Below, one piece after another: positions 46,960 through 60,800 of a DNA stretch of 64,000 nt. The translations under genes and the position numbers were made by a program. Under the pieces are notes generated by a model. That model ran no database searches, was not told where the DNA came from, and worked only from the letters and a program-made list of their open reading frames with translations. Every line of letters starts with the position of its first letter. The first letter of the stretch is position 1. This stretch comes from Labia minor (taxonomy: Eukaryota > Arthropoda > Insecta > Dermaptera > Spongiphoridae), in assembly GCA_963082975.1 (NCBI GenBank), contig OY720347.1, positions 10,088,225 through 10,152,224 on the forward strand, in the 5' to 3' direction.

Positions 46960-47252
46960 CTACAGGGTGGGAGGTAGCGTAGCTGGTTCACATTCTCGTG
47001 GTCCCGAGTTCAAATCTCGGGTCTGGCAATGGAATTTTTCTAGCTGGGGAATTATGGGACGGAGTCAACCCAGTCCCCGAGTGTAACATTGGGAAGTTAT
47101 TTGATAAAAAGTAGCGCTTCCTAAAGAAAATCAAGAAATCAAGGTAAAGGTTGATAGGACTTGTTCTACTGATCATAGAACAACTAATAGATATAGCGGA
47201 CTTGATAGGCGTTGTCCTTGCGTAGGATGTACAAAAGTCAGAGGTTTATTTT
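46960..47252 (+). mobile_element. tRNA-derived SINE
   Basis: Head GGGAGGTAGCGTAGCTGGTT with B-box GAGTTCAAATCTCGG; body and 3' end as in 44170 (TTGATAGGCGTTGTCCTTGC, AAAGTCAGAGG). Confidence 0.85.
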
Positions 47253-47394
47253 TATAAATATAATATATTACTAGCAAAAATTTTATAAATATACATGTAT
47301 ATACTTATTTATAATCTTGAAAAATATTTATTTGAAAAAAAATTATACATATTTATATAAAAATTATAATTTTATTATTTCCGTTAGATTTCTT

Positions 47395-47690
47395 TCTCGG
47401 TAAGTTTCTCAATATTCCTAAAAATATTCTTAGAAACAATACTTCTTCGGACATTACCAATGGATAGATAATGACTTCTTTATCCAGCTTCCAAATAAGT
47501 TCCAGTTGGACAGCGTGTTCCCCATCTTTTCATTTTCTATTTTCTCAATATTATTGACAAAAGAAACTTTTATTTCAAATATGTTGGCCACACATCCTAT
47601 TCTTTTTATTGATGAGAAGTATATCTGGACTATTATAATTAATGGTTCTGTCGATGAGAATAGGATTATTGCCCGATATTAAATAAAATT
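47395..47690 (-). mobile_element. LINE C-terminal domain relic
   Basis: Minus-strand frames read NPILIDRTINYNSPDILLIN, then ELIWKLDKEVIIYPLVM and LGILRNLP. These match the region after the polymerase in some site-selective or R2/R4-like non-LTR elements (common form RTIxNNRPDIVL...RIWKLxxVxIIPVVI). Several stops and shifts. Family uncertain. Confidence 0.6.
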
Positions 47691-48319
47691 GTTTTTTTTT
47701 TTTGACTATTGGCTTTGGGTTGTATTTATAGTAAGATATTATTATTAGTATTTTTACAAATTTGTACATTCTCAGCATTTTTTATTGCTGGAAACTATCC
47801 ACCTATCCCATAGATGTTAGGTGCTTAGGCTAGGTCTAAATGGGAAAGGAATTCACCTTGGCCCATTTGATTCTTCAGATATCAATCCGTTCTTTAACCT
47901 CTGTAATGGGTTATCTTCGTATTGGTTTACACGGTAGAAGATTCTCATGACTTTAGTGTTCATCTCGTGCGTACATTAAATACGTCGATTACGAGCTTCT
48001 CTGCGGACAGTCTTCTCTTTCAAAACTTGAGTAGACGAGCCCGAATAAAAGGTGGCTTCAGTTTGATTCGCCTCTGTGAAATCCATTACATCAGGTGGTG
48101 TTTGTTGGGCTAATTTTCAATCATTTTCTTTTATATAAAAATCTAAAAATTTCAAAATGTTCCTAAATTTCTTTTCAACCAATGTTTACTTTTCGGTTGT
48201 TTAATTAATTTTAAAAATATATAAAATATGTTGTGTATAATATCGATAAATTATATATTATATATATCAAAGCATATTTTTTATTCTTTTTAAAAATGAA
48301 AGAAAAATTCTTAATAAAA
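47691..48319. other. Spacer with a GC-richer stretch
   Basis: 47800-48115 is less AT-rich than its surroundings and includes an open frame on + (47922-48113) and partial frames on -. No motif is recognisable; it may be more LINE debris. Confidence 0.35.
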
Positions 48320-48474
48320 TAACCCTGAGTGGATCACTTGGCTCGTGGGTCGATGAAAAACGATGCTAATTGCGCGTCAAAATGTGAACTGCAGGACACA
48401 TGAATATAGACAATTCGAACGCACATTGTGGTCTTAACACTTTGTCTTGGACCATTCCTTTCTAAGGAACGTAT
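48320..48474 (+). pseudogene. Orphan 5.8S rRNA pseudogene
   Basis: AACCCTGAGTGGATCACTTGG, CTCGTGGGTCGATGAAAAAC, TAATTGCGCGTCAA, GTGAACTGCAGGACACATGA and CGAACGCACATTG follow insect 5.8S rRNA in order. The length is about that of a whole 5.8S. A short deletion after AACCCTGA, AACGATGC for AACGCAGC, and other changes mark it as dead. No 18S, ITS or 28S flank it. Confidence 0.9.
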
Positions 48475-48589
48475 TCTTTTTAAAATATAATTAAAAAAAA
48501 AATTAATTAATTAATTATTATTATTATTATTAATAAATTCAATAAATCTCAGCTGTTGCCAGTTTTTTTCTTCTCTTTTTAATTTAGCC

Positions 48590-48800
48590 AATGTGGAGAG
48601 GTAAGAATGTCGAAAAATATATTGGTGGGGAGATCGATTAGGAAACGTCCACTTGGAAGACCAAGGATGCGGTAGCGGCTGGACAATGTAGGAAGGGTCG
48701 TGAGAGAGTTGAGACAAGGTAGGAGTTGGATGGTTGTGGCTCAGGATAGGGATATTTGGAGAAGTGTGATTCCTGCGGGCAAGAACTTTCGAGTTCAGTA
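48590..48800 (+). mobile_element. LINE 3'-end fragment
   Basis: The tail of the same LINE type as 12722: RSIRKRPLGRPRMR followed by a stop-containing run, VVRELRQG, VAQDRDIWRSV and AGKNFRVQ, ending in TTTCGAGTTC as there. 5'-truncated. Confidence 0.8.
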
Positions 48801-49460
48801 GAGAGTATATATTTTGCTCATTTGTTAACTAAAAGTGAGAGTGAAAGTCATTTGTAAAGTTTCAAGATTTCAAATGATTTTTTATTTGTATGATTAAATA
48901 ATATGTAATACAAGAGAGTTTTAAAAATTTAATTAAAAATAATAAAATTAAAAAATATTAATATTTCTATTAAATTTAGAAAAAAATTAAATATTTTAAA
49001 TAAATAATATTTGATTATTATATATTAAAATATAAATTTACATATTATAATCATCTTTCTGGTTGAAGATTATTTGAATTAATCTGAATATTTTACAAAT
49101 TTATTGGTGATTGATTAAAATTTAAAATTTATAAAAATTTTATGCTAAAAACTGAATAAATTGCTAAATATAATCTATTATTATAGTTTTAATGTTTCAA
49201 TCGTACATTTGAAATCATATTAAAAATGAAAAATTAATCAAAAATCATATTTGTTTTTTTCTTAGTTTTGTGGAATGACCTATTAAATTAATTACCTATG
49301 CGTACTTACCGATATTTGAAAATAAAGATAAAAACCTGAAAATATGAATTTCCTCTTATACTATCTCGTACAAAGTTATTACATTAAAATTATAATCAAA
49401 TTCATGGAAAATTTATTTTATTTAAAAAGTATTTAAATTTTATAGATATTTATGTTCATT
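48801..49460. other. AT-rich spacer
   Basis: No gene or repeat end recognised. Confidence 0.4.
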
Positions 49461-49719
49461 GCTGTATTGGGAGGGGAACGCGGGAGAACGACGTTCCCTT
49501 ACCTTTTTTCAGAACCGGAACGCGTCCAGTACTTTATCATGTCCCGACAACTCTAAATAAATCTACTGTTAGAATTTCTTTTTTTGTCTTCGTAAATATT
49601 TTGTATAGTAAGAATAAGAAAAAATAAAAACTTATAGAAAAAAATAGTTTACTGAAAATAGGACTTTTTTTGCTCCCATTATGCGTTCCCTTACTTCTTA
49701 TTCTACCAATACATCACTG
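49461..49719. mobile_element. hAT-type MITE (CAGTGGTGTATTGG family), eroded left end
   Basis: Begins GCTGTATTGGGAGGGGAACG and ends CCAATACATCACTG. The internal order matches 7064-7302. No duplication is readable at the eroded left end. Confidence 0.8.
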
Positions 49720-50162
49720 CTTATATTGTATTTACTTATATTAAAAAAATAAATTTATTTTTTTTCTAATATATTCCACAATTAATTTTTAAAAAATTAG
49801 AATTTATAATTCATATGAAATTTATTTTTATTTTTAATGAAATTCCAATTGAATTTATAAATATGCTAATGGTGATCTTAAAATAAAATAATAGACAATA
49901 ACACACACATTATATATAAATTATTTTATATATTTTTATTCATTTACATATTTAATATAATAATAAAACAAATATATTATAAAAATAAACAAACTTAAAT
50001 ATATATTATACTCGTAAATATAGATTTTTAATAAATAATTATTTTTTTTCTTTATTTTATATTTTTCTTTTTATTTAACATTTTTTTTACTGTTTTTGTA
50101 TTTTTTTTTAAAAAAATAAATGAGATTCAATAAGTGGGAGAGATGTAAAGAAATTAAAATGG

Positions 50163-51861
50163 TTAATGATAGTGGTGCTTGCCTCCTCCCCCATGTTTAA
50201 TGATCTTGTAAATGGTATGCGTATGTTTATGCTTTTTCACATGGACAGGCACGTGGATGATCACCTTTTTACTAAAAAAACAACAACATTATTTATTAGT
50301 AAATAGTATAGTAATAGTCAATAAAAAAATAATGAATTAAGATGTGTGACATAAAAAAGTAGACGTCAGAGTTGAGAAGACACCATTGGCATTGCCCGAC
50401 AACAACACCACCATCGCATTTACTTTTTTCCGTCAATCTAAATTTATTTTAGAAATATCAATAATTTAAAATTTTATTACATATTCTTAATTTTATTTTT
50501 ATTACATATTCTTAATTATAAAATATACCAATTGAAATTTTTTTAAAAGTGTTCCAAGTGATATAATTTAAATTCTACTCGTATTTTACAAAATATATAA
50601 ATTAAGAATTTTAAAATAAAAATAATAAATTAATTTTATTTCTACAACTATACTTTTAACTACAATATTAGGTATTTACGAAGTCTGTTCAAAGAAAAGG
50701 TGAATTTTGAATTTTGGCAGGCTGTGTACATTCGAAATTTTTTTTGGTTATGTTGGTACACAATGTTCCTCATATGTTGACATTATCAACCAATTTGGAT
50801 TAGTTGTTTGTTTTTGACAACAGAAAAAGTTAGTCACGTTTTTGTGTGTTCTTCGTTTTTTTACTTAAAAAAAATGTATCAAAGATGTATTGAATTTTGC
50901 GTTAAAAATGGAATAAAAACTTAAAATGTTGACTGTGGCATTTGGTGAGTCTAACTTGTCTCAAAAAAAATGTTTATAAGTGGAGGATAAAGCACGCCAA
51001 ATTCGATCAAATGTGAAGGTTTGGCTCATTGTTTTCTTCGATTACAATGGCGTGATGCTTAGTCGTACTGTTAATAAGGAATACTACAAGGAAGTTATGC
51101 AACGTTTGCGAGAAGCATACGGCTCAATAGAAATTGTGGAAAAACAAATCAGGGATAATGCACCAGCTCACACATCATTCTTGATTATTTGGACAAAAAC
51201 AACATCGTAATCATGTCTCAGCCACCGTATTCACCAGAATTTTTCCTATTCTCAAAATCGAAGAGACCAATGAAAGCAAAGCGTTTTGTCACAATTGATG
51301 AGATAAAATCGGAATCGAAGAACGAGCTCATGGCCATACAAAAAAAAAAAAAAAAAAATTATCAAGTGCTTCAACGTTTGGAAGAAGCTCTGGCACATAA
51401 GTGCATTATATCTGAGAGGAATTACTTTGAAGGGGGTAAAATGGATATTGATGAATAAATAAATACATTACGAAATAATGCAAAATTCAACTTTTTTTTG
51501 AACAAACCTCGTACATAAAAATAAAATGTTTAAATTATTTTACCAAGTATAGAGAGAGAGAGAGAGTTATGATAAAATATAATATGCGCATATAGTATTC
51601 ATATTAATTAATAAATTATTAATATTGTTTTAATTTTCTGGTAAATGATTACGTTAACTGCTCAATTTCTATCAAAGCATAAAGATAAATCTTATGATCA
51701 AACCACAAAGATTTCGTTTGGTGTGTGTGTGTGTGTGTGGTTATTAAATTTGGCTTCGCTAGCTTTCAAATCCACTGTGACTAATTGGCCTCATTTAATG
51801 GGCCCGAGTTAAGGGAGAGAATTATAATTTTTCCAAATAAAAAAAGAGACATAACACTTTT

Positions 51862-51897
<36 letters not shown>

Positions 51898-54800
51898 GGG
51901 GTAGGGGTAAAACTCTTAACGACTCATCTTCTATAATTTAGGAATAATTTATTAAAATCCAATTCATTCATTTTCAGAAATTGTAGGGCAATTTGATAGT
52001 CTGCTTTTTCGTGTGTTAATAAGTTTGAATTGTATAGAATTTCTTGTTAGAAGATTATAGGTTCTTTTTATAAAGCTCATCCATTCCGTCCCACTAAAAA
52101 TATTTCAGGTTTTTAATCTTAATTTAAATACACAAAATAAAAAAAAAATAAAACAAGTGTATCTCTTTAATAATCTAAACATTTTTTTTCACATCAAATT
52201 AATTTTAAATTATTTTTTAATTTAAATGAAAAGACAATATTAAAAATATAATTTTATAATTTAATTATAAATGTATAAAATGTATATGAACGGTTTGAGC
52301 TAGAATCATGGAATTTGTTCAAAATTCGTAGTTTTCTATCAACTTTTGAGAAATATAGCTCAACCGGAAGAGGGTCATTATCTACAACGTTTTGATTTTT
52401 TATCCTCTAAAGTTACCGTAAAAATAAAGATATATGTTTAGTAATTTTTCATATGATTAAAAATTGTATAAAACTGCTATATATAGAATTTCAGATTGAT
52501 TGAATCGCTGAAAGTACCTGAATTAATTTTTTAACACTGCAAATCACGCGCCAACACGTGACATCATCAAACAGCCAAACATGAAAAGTTGATGGATTTA
52601 AAAGTTATAAGTCATTTATTCATTAAAATAGTCTGTAAGAAATTATTCTATACCTAGATAGAGATATTTATGTATTTATTATATTTGTGTGGGGGAGATA
52701 GAGAAACAGAGAGAATCAAGTCACGCAATATTGCCTGAGTGTTTCAAACTCCTTCATATCTTTTTCAAATTTTCATTCAAGTTTTGACAAGAACATCTTA
52801 ATAGGTCTTTCCAAATTTAAATTTGTAAAAAAAAAAATATGTATAAGAAATATATAAAAGAAAAAAATTCAAAAAAATGATTTCAACAATTATTTATTCT
52901 AATGCATACTCAAAATTCATTAAAAATTTTTTATTTATTAACTATTTATTCATTTAATGACTGTTTTTTACTATCTCGCCAGAGATAGTATTGAGATCAC
53001 GAAAATTTTCAATGTCGAGATTTTAATGATTTTATACGTTTTGAAGGTTCCTGAAACATTTTCACTAAGGTTGAGAAAAATGTCTCTGTGTGTGTATGTA
53101 GACAAGATTACGCAGAAACATTTTGAGCTAGAATAATGAAATTTGATATACGGACATTATTCAAAATTCGTAGGTTTCTATCAACTTTTGAGAAATGTAG
53201 TCAACCGGAAGAGGGTCATTATCTACTACGTTTTGATTTTTTTCATCTAAAGTGACCGTAAAAATAAAGATATATGTTTGAAAATTTTTCATATGATTTA
53301 AAATTGTATAAAACTGCTATATATAGAATTTCAGCTTAATTGAATCGCTGAAAGTTTAACAAATTGATGTGGTATACACGAGTTAATAATTATTATTTTT
53401 TAATTTTAATTTATAATATAATTACTTAAATTTAATATAAATATAATATATGTTATTTAATCCAATTGAAATTTCGAGATAGTCGAGTGAAGACACTCCA
53501 GATTTATTTATTTAAAGAATTAATATAATCATTATGCAAATTTTAAGGTAAAAAAAGATAGAATTTAAAAAAATTCAATTATTTGAGTGGATAATATTAT
53601 TTCAAATTTATATTATAATTATTAAAATGATTATCCTAATGTATCAAAATTTAACTTTTTAGAACCATTATTTTGTCGATGATATTATATGGATGCAAAA
53701 AGTATTATATTACTTAACAGGGAAGGGAATAGTTTAAGAGTGTTTGTTAATTGAATTTTTCCTCACTGACTTGATTGTGGGGAATCCCATTGGGAAGCGA
53801 TTGGTTGGTAGAGAACAACAACGAGGTGGACATACAAAAATTAGTATTTAAAGAGTAGATGATAACTTTTTTCTTATCATCTATTCATAAATAAAACATG
53901 CAAGGGTAAAGAGGATGAAGAGTCAATAATGATGAATGCTTGCTTACTGGTGACTACCGCCGCCGCCACCAGCCAAGGAGCCAGCCACTGCCATCAGGAC
54001 GACCAGGAGGAGACCCAACTGAAACATCGGCAAATGTTAGTTAATCTATGACAGGGATGGCGAACCTTTTTCAATGTCCGTGCCACAAAATAATAAAAAA
54101 ATAAATCTTTTTGAAGTAACTAACGTCCCACAAAATTGTCACTATTTTTTTTCTCCACCACTTGTACACCTTTTAGCTTGAATATATAATCGAATATTTT
54201 TGTATAACTTATGACAATCCTGTATATAAAAGTGTTATAATTGGAAATATTAAACTTTAAACCAAAAAAAAAATATTTAAAATGATTATTAAAAAATTTG
54301 GAATTTATTTGAGGTAAAAATATATCTTTCCTCAAAATTGTCTATTATTTTTATTTTTTTATTTTTATTGTATGGGAATTCTTTAATTGATTTTAGTTTA
54401 TAGTTTTTAGTTGAAGATAATGACGAAATAGCAACAATTTATATCTAATACCGTGAACCACTTACAATTTGTTGTTTTGACAATGCAGTATTAAATTCTA
54501 GAAAAAGATTGCGAATCTGGCTGGCACTATTCTCCAACCGTCTTTATGGGTAAAGTATAGCTTTGTTAAGCTTGAAAAAAATAATTTTTCTCTTTTTTTT
54601 AATAAATATTGATAAAATTTACAGAATATATTAAAATAGGAGCATATAAAAATATTCTGGTAATATCTCATCCCCCCAATCCATTTTGAGTTTATAACTT
54701 CACAATTTCCCAAACAGACAGACAGATTAAATAAAATGACAGATATGAAAAATACAAAAATCATATTTGGGTTCTCCAGGGAGAGTGAAGATTTGCAAAA

Positions 54801-57800
54801 AAACTTTAAATCCTGAACAATGCGATGTGTACCTCAACAACACGCAATGGCATGAATAGTCCAAACGGTATACACTGAATCTATCATGAATGTTTTTATA
54901 CTGAAAGGGAATTCAAGCGTAATTTCAGTAATAAAAGATACAATCAGTGGTGTATTGGGAGGGGAACGCGGGGAAACGACGTTCCCTTACCTTTTTTCAG
55001 AACCGGAACGCGTTCCAGTACTTTTTCATGTCCCGACAACTCCCACTTATATCTACTGTTAGAATTTCTGTTTTTGTGTTCGTTAATATTTTGTATTGTA
55101 AGAATAAGAAAAAATAAAAACTTATATATATATATATGGAAAAAAGTAGTTTGCTGAAAATAGGACTTTTTTTGCTCCCACTATGCGTTCCCTTACTTCT
55201 TATTTTACAAATACATCACTGTATATGTAAGTGTTTAATCTCTACTAAGATAGATAAATAAATATTCAGTAATTCAAATTTCATAAATTGTAATTTTAAT
55301 ATGAATTGTTCATTTTTAATTCATTTCTATTGAAAAAAGTTAAAATTATTAAAAAAATAATTTTCTCTTTATGCGTGCCAAAAAATTTTTCAAACGTGCC
55401 ATAGGTTCGCTATCCCTGGTCTATGAACATCAGGTCGTATTCAATAACACTATTCCTTACTATATTTCAGTAAACAAATAATGAAAAAAAAAATTTCATC
55501 AAAATTTGTAACTGCTTCCATTAAATCAGGGTTTCCCAACCTTTTATCTACGTTAACTTATTTTAAACTTTTTTCTCTATTTTTATGATCCAGTATAAGT
55601 GGATTAATAAAGTTAAAGAGAATTAGGACCATTTAATAGAGAATATTTTTAACACAATTTTACAACAAAATAAACATTTCTATTAATGTATTAAGGTTGA
55701 GGCTGATATTTTTTGAAATTAGATTGAAATTTTGATTAATAATAAATTTTCAAACTTACAAATATATAATTTAAAAATTAAAAAAATATTTAAAATATAG
55801 AAATTATTGTATAAAATATTTATTTATATTTACATATTTACAAAAAATTTTCCTCAATTCAAAAAAAGGACCTAAGTTAAATGGTATTTTATTTAGTTGG
55901 AATATTTAAAAGAAAAGTTTTAATTTAAAAATCCTTTGAAAATACCTTAAAACATGGACGATTATTCCTATAATACAGTGATTCTCAACCATTTTTTTTA
56001 ACGCGGCACACTTTTAACGGTTTAAAAATTTGGCGGCACACAAAGAAAAAGATTGAAAAAAGTGGACCCAAAAACGGTTTACCTTTTTTTTTAGAACAAT
56101 ATTGAAAAAATTTCGAAAAAAGTCGGAAATGTTTAAAAGCCTCATAATCTCGCGGCACACTAAAGTGCCGCGGCACAGTGGTTGAGAATCACTGCTATAA
56201 TATATAAAAGTGTAATAAATAGAACTTTTATAAATACTACAACTATGAATACCAGCAGGATTGAATATGAATACAAACAGGCAATTGCTTTTTATTACTT
56301 TTTTATATAGTTTTTTTTTTATTTTATAAAGAAATCTCTTATTTTTTTATACTAATTGAAAGAGAAAATTTCGCCGCCAATCCCCAATAGTCACCTCAGG
56401 TTCTGTTGTCCATATTCAAAGATCCATAACCTCCCCCCCCCAGGAGTCCACAAGGACCCCGATGGGAATCGATAGTTTAAACCAGAAGTCTTCAAACTTT
56501 CTGGAATCGTGGAACCTTATACGGCAGTGATTCTCAACCACTGCGCCGCGGCACTTTAGTGTGCCGCGAGATTACTAGGCTGTTTAATTTTTTTTCTAAA
56601 TCTTTTCAATATAGTTCTAAAAAAAAAGTTATAACGTTTTTGGTAAAAACATTTCCGACTTTTTTTGTAAATTTTTTCAATATGGTTCTAAAAAAAAAGG
56701 TAAACCATTTTTGGGACCACTTTTTTTCAATATGGTAAATTTTTACGCTTATCCTTTTCTTTGTGTGCCGCCAAATTTTTAAAACGGGAAAGGTGTGCCG
56801 CGGTAAAAAAAAAGGTTGAGAATCACTGCTATACGGCAATATATTTTTCAACGGAACCCTATAGAATTAATATTAATATTAAGTTAATACTTAAAAAAAA
56901 TTCGTAATATTAGAGCTATATGGTATTTAACTTTTATTATTATACCAAAGAAAGATAATGTTAAAGACACTTTGTAAACAATGATAATTCAAAAATGAAA
57001 AATTAAGGAAAAATAACGATAGTCACGGAACCCTGGGGTTTGGTTTACGGAACCCAATTTGAAGATCACTGGTTTAAACCATAAAATTTAAGTTTAAATA
57101 TCATATTCAATGTTTGTTTTACCCATATTAAAGCAAAATAATTTATGAATTAACAAATTATTGTATTATTTCAAAAATGTTCTTTTTTCTTTTATATTCA
57201 TTTTTTGCTATTAATATAAATCATACGCTTTCAATTTTTGTTTTTGTTTTTGTATTTCTTATTTTATTTATTTTGATTATTATTTTTTTATATATATATA
57301 AATGGAAACCAACGATTGGATTTAATTTCATTAAAAGAATATCATTATCATCATCTTTTGTTGTTTTGCGGTTAAAAAGCATAACAACTTTCCAAATATA
57401 AATAGTATAAGATACTAAGGTAGGTTGTTAGTAAATGTATATGAACTGAAGATATGATTTGTCATTTTTTTCTATATAATTAATAACAAAATTATATTAT
57501 TAATTAATAGAATTAATATATAATGATTTCTAAAAAAAAAAAAACTATTTGTTACTTTTTAAGAAGGTTAGTTATATTATTTTCACTTTATCCATGTAAT
57601 AGATATTATTATATTATTAAACAAGTAATCATTATTTTTAATTATTTGTAATTTAAAATAAAATAGTCACATGAAATAATAAATGAATCTTTTATGTTAA
57701 CATAAGATCAAATTTGCTTTCCAATTTTGATTAACATTTTTATAAAACTTGACGAATTATTTATATATTTATATATTATATGTATAAAGAAAAAAAGAGA

Positions 57801-60800
57801 AATGAAAATTTTATAAATTATCCAGAGATTAATATTTTTACTATGTCGCCAGAGATTTCGTATTGCGATCACGAAAATTTTCGGTGTCGAGATTTTGATC
57901 TTTTCCCGAATCATTTTCACTAAGGTTGAGAAAAATGTCTGTGGGTGTGTGTATGTGTGTATGTATGAAAGCAAGATTACGCAAAAATTTACGGGAATTA
58001 TTCAAAATTCGTAGTTTTCTATCAACTTTTGAGAAATGTAACTCAACCGGAAGAGGGTCATTACCTACAACGTTTTGATTTTTTTTTCCTCTAAAGTGGC
58101 CGTCAAAATAAAGATATATGTTTGATACTATTTCACATAATTAAAAATTGTATAAAACTGCTATATATAGCATTTCAGCATGATTGAATCGCTGAAAGTA
58201 CCGGAATTTATTTTTTAACACTGCAAATCTCACGCTCCAACACGTGACGAGGTACCATCAACAAAGAGCCAAACATGCGCTGATTTAATAAATATTATTT
58301 ATTAATTTTAATTTATAATTAATTAAATTTAATTTAAATATAATATATGTTAATTAATCCAATTCAAATTTGTGAGATAGTCGATTGGAGAAACTCCAGC
58401 TTTTTTTTATAAATTTCTTGACAAATAAACAATACAATATCTATAATATTATCTAAATATCAATTTTTATAATATATTAAGAAATAATTAACATAAATTA
58501 TTTTGTAAATTTTTTAAATGGCTAAAAATAGTTTTGACCAGGAGGGTAATTCGCCTAACTTGAGTACGAGGGATAGAACCTCGTCAAGTTCATTTAGATT
58601 TAAGTATAACTAAAATTAATTCATAATAATTCTAAAAAAGTTGACTAAAATGGAGATTTATTCCAAGGCCAATAATTATTAAAGTAAAAAAAAGGAGATT
58701 TGTTTTGTGCCCTTACGAAAATAAATATATAATTAAATTAATTTTATATCATAATTAAATGAAGTCAAATAAAATTATTTCAATAATATCAACTTTTAAA
58801 AAATGTATAAATATGTTATTATTGCGTTAGCTCTTAAAAAAGGCAAGTCTAAATAGTAAAAGAATGAAATGAGTTTAGAAATTAAAATAAAAATAGAAAA
58901 ATCAATAAATAAAATTATTAGTTAGGGTGAAATTAAAGCCTAAGTCATATCCGGTACGACTTACGATCCAGGAATTAATTAAGAATTATTACATTTATGT
59001 TTAAAGCACTTGAATATTGTAATAAATTCGAAAAATCTTACAAATATGCTTTAATATAAAATATCTTAATTCATAAAAAAAAACCTCTGATTTTGTAGGT
59101 TATATCAATGAGGTGTCCTATGATCAGTAGAACGGGTCCTCTCAACCTTTACCTTGATTTTCTTGATCAAGTATCTTATCCCCAATGTTGTTCCCGGAGG
59201 CTGAGTTAACACTGTCCCATAGACCCCAGCTAGGGAAATTCCCTTGGCAGGTCCGGGACTTGAACCCGGGTCCATGTGAATGTGAGGCAGGTTCGCTACC
59301 CACACACCCAATGGCGCCTTCATCTTAATTCATTAAAGAATCAATATTAAAAAAATAAATAAACAAACCTTGTATTTTCTTTATATATATATATATAATA
59401 TATATAAATTATATACATGGTATATAGTATAAATTATATGTATATAGTCTAAAACAATATGGCTGATGTCATAGTTGTGTTACTAATATCACACATGTCA
59501 GTAGTACGACATAGGAAGAGGTACGATTAACGCAACATTCAACTAGTCATTTAATATAAATATTATCAAACTAAAATTTATTTTCTTTTTCTTTATTAAG
59601 AATCCCTTATGATTACTGATAAAATAAATTTAAAATGATGTAATTGAATGTAATGAATTATAATATTGGGATAACTTTGTATTTTGAATTTATAATTTAT
59701 TTTAATGATCATTAGGTATAGAAAATTGTTTGAAAATAAATCCAAAGGTGATATATTAATACACATTAATAAATAAATTTTTAGAACAGCAATTGCCAAT
59801 TTTTTTATTATTAGCAGGGACTTTAAGGTTGACAAAACTCAATTGTATGTGTCAATATAAAAACAAGTAATGTAAAATAAAATCAATATCTAGTACATAA
59901 AACTGCTAAAATTCTATATAAAGTATTTGAAAATGAATAACAAAATTTTATGCGATTCGATCCGAAGACATGAATTTCTAAGCCGCTGCTCAATTATTTT
60001 AGTCTTTGCAAGACAAATTAATACAATCTTACTAGATATCTTATATAAGATAATTTTTTTTCATCTATATAAATCTAAAATTAATTGAAAAAAATTGAAT
60101 TAACAATTATCAATTATCAAGTGTCATTGACTACAAATAAGCTGGAGTGTCTCAACTCGACTATCTCGCAAATTTGAATTGGATTAAATAACATATATTA
60201 TATTTAAATTAAATTTAATTAATTATAAATTAAAATTAATAAATAATATTTATTAAATCAGCGCATGTTTGGCTCTTTGTTGATGGCACCAAGTCACATG
60301 TTGAGATTTGCAGTGTTAAAAAATTAATTCCGGTACTTTTAGTGATTCAATCAAGCTCAAATTCTATATATAGTAGTTTTATACAATTTTTAATCATGTG
60401 AAAAATTACAAACATATATCTTTATTTTTACGGTCACTTTAGATGAAAAAAATCAAAACGTTGTAGATAATGACCCTCTTCCGGTTGACTACATTTCTCA
60501 AAAGTTGATAGAAACCTACGAATTTTGAATAATGTCCGTATATCAAATTTCATTATTCTAGCTCAAAATGTTTCTGCGTAATCTTGTCTATATACATACA
60601 CACACATATATACACAGACACAAAGACATTTTTCTCAACCTTAGTGAAAATGATTCAGGAACCTTCAAAACCTATAAAAACATCAAAATCTCGAAATCGA
60701 AAATTTTCTTGATCGCAATACTAACTCTAGCGAGATAGTAAAAATGTATTTGAACTTAAGTGAATAAAAAAAAAAGTATTTTTTAACGATTGATAGAAAA

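Noticed and set aside
57177-57401. 74-codon hydrophobic frame
   Set aside because: Composed of TTT/ATT/TTA codons in AT-rich DNA, with no splice or family support.
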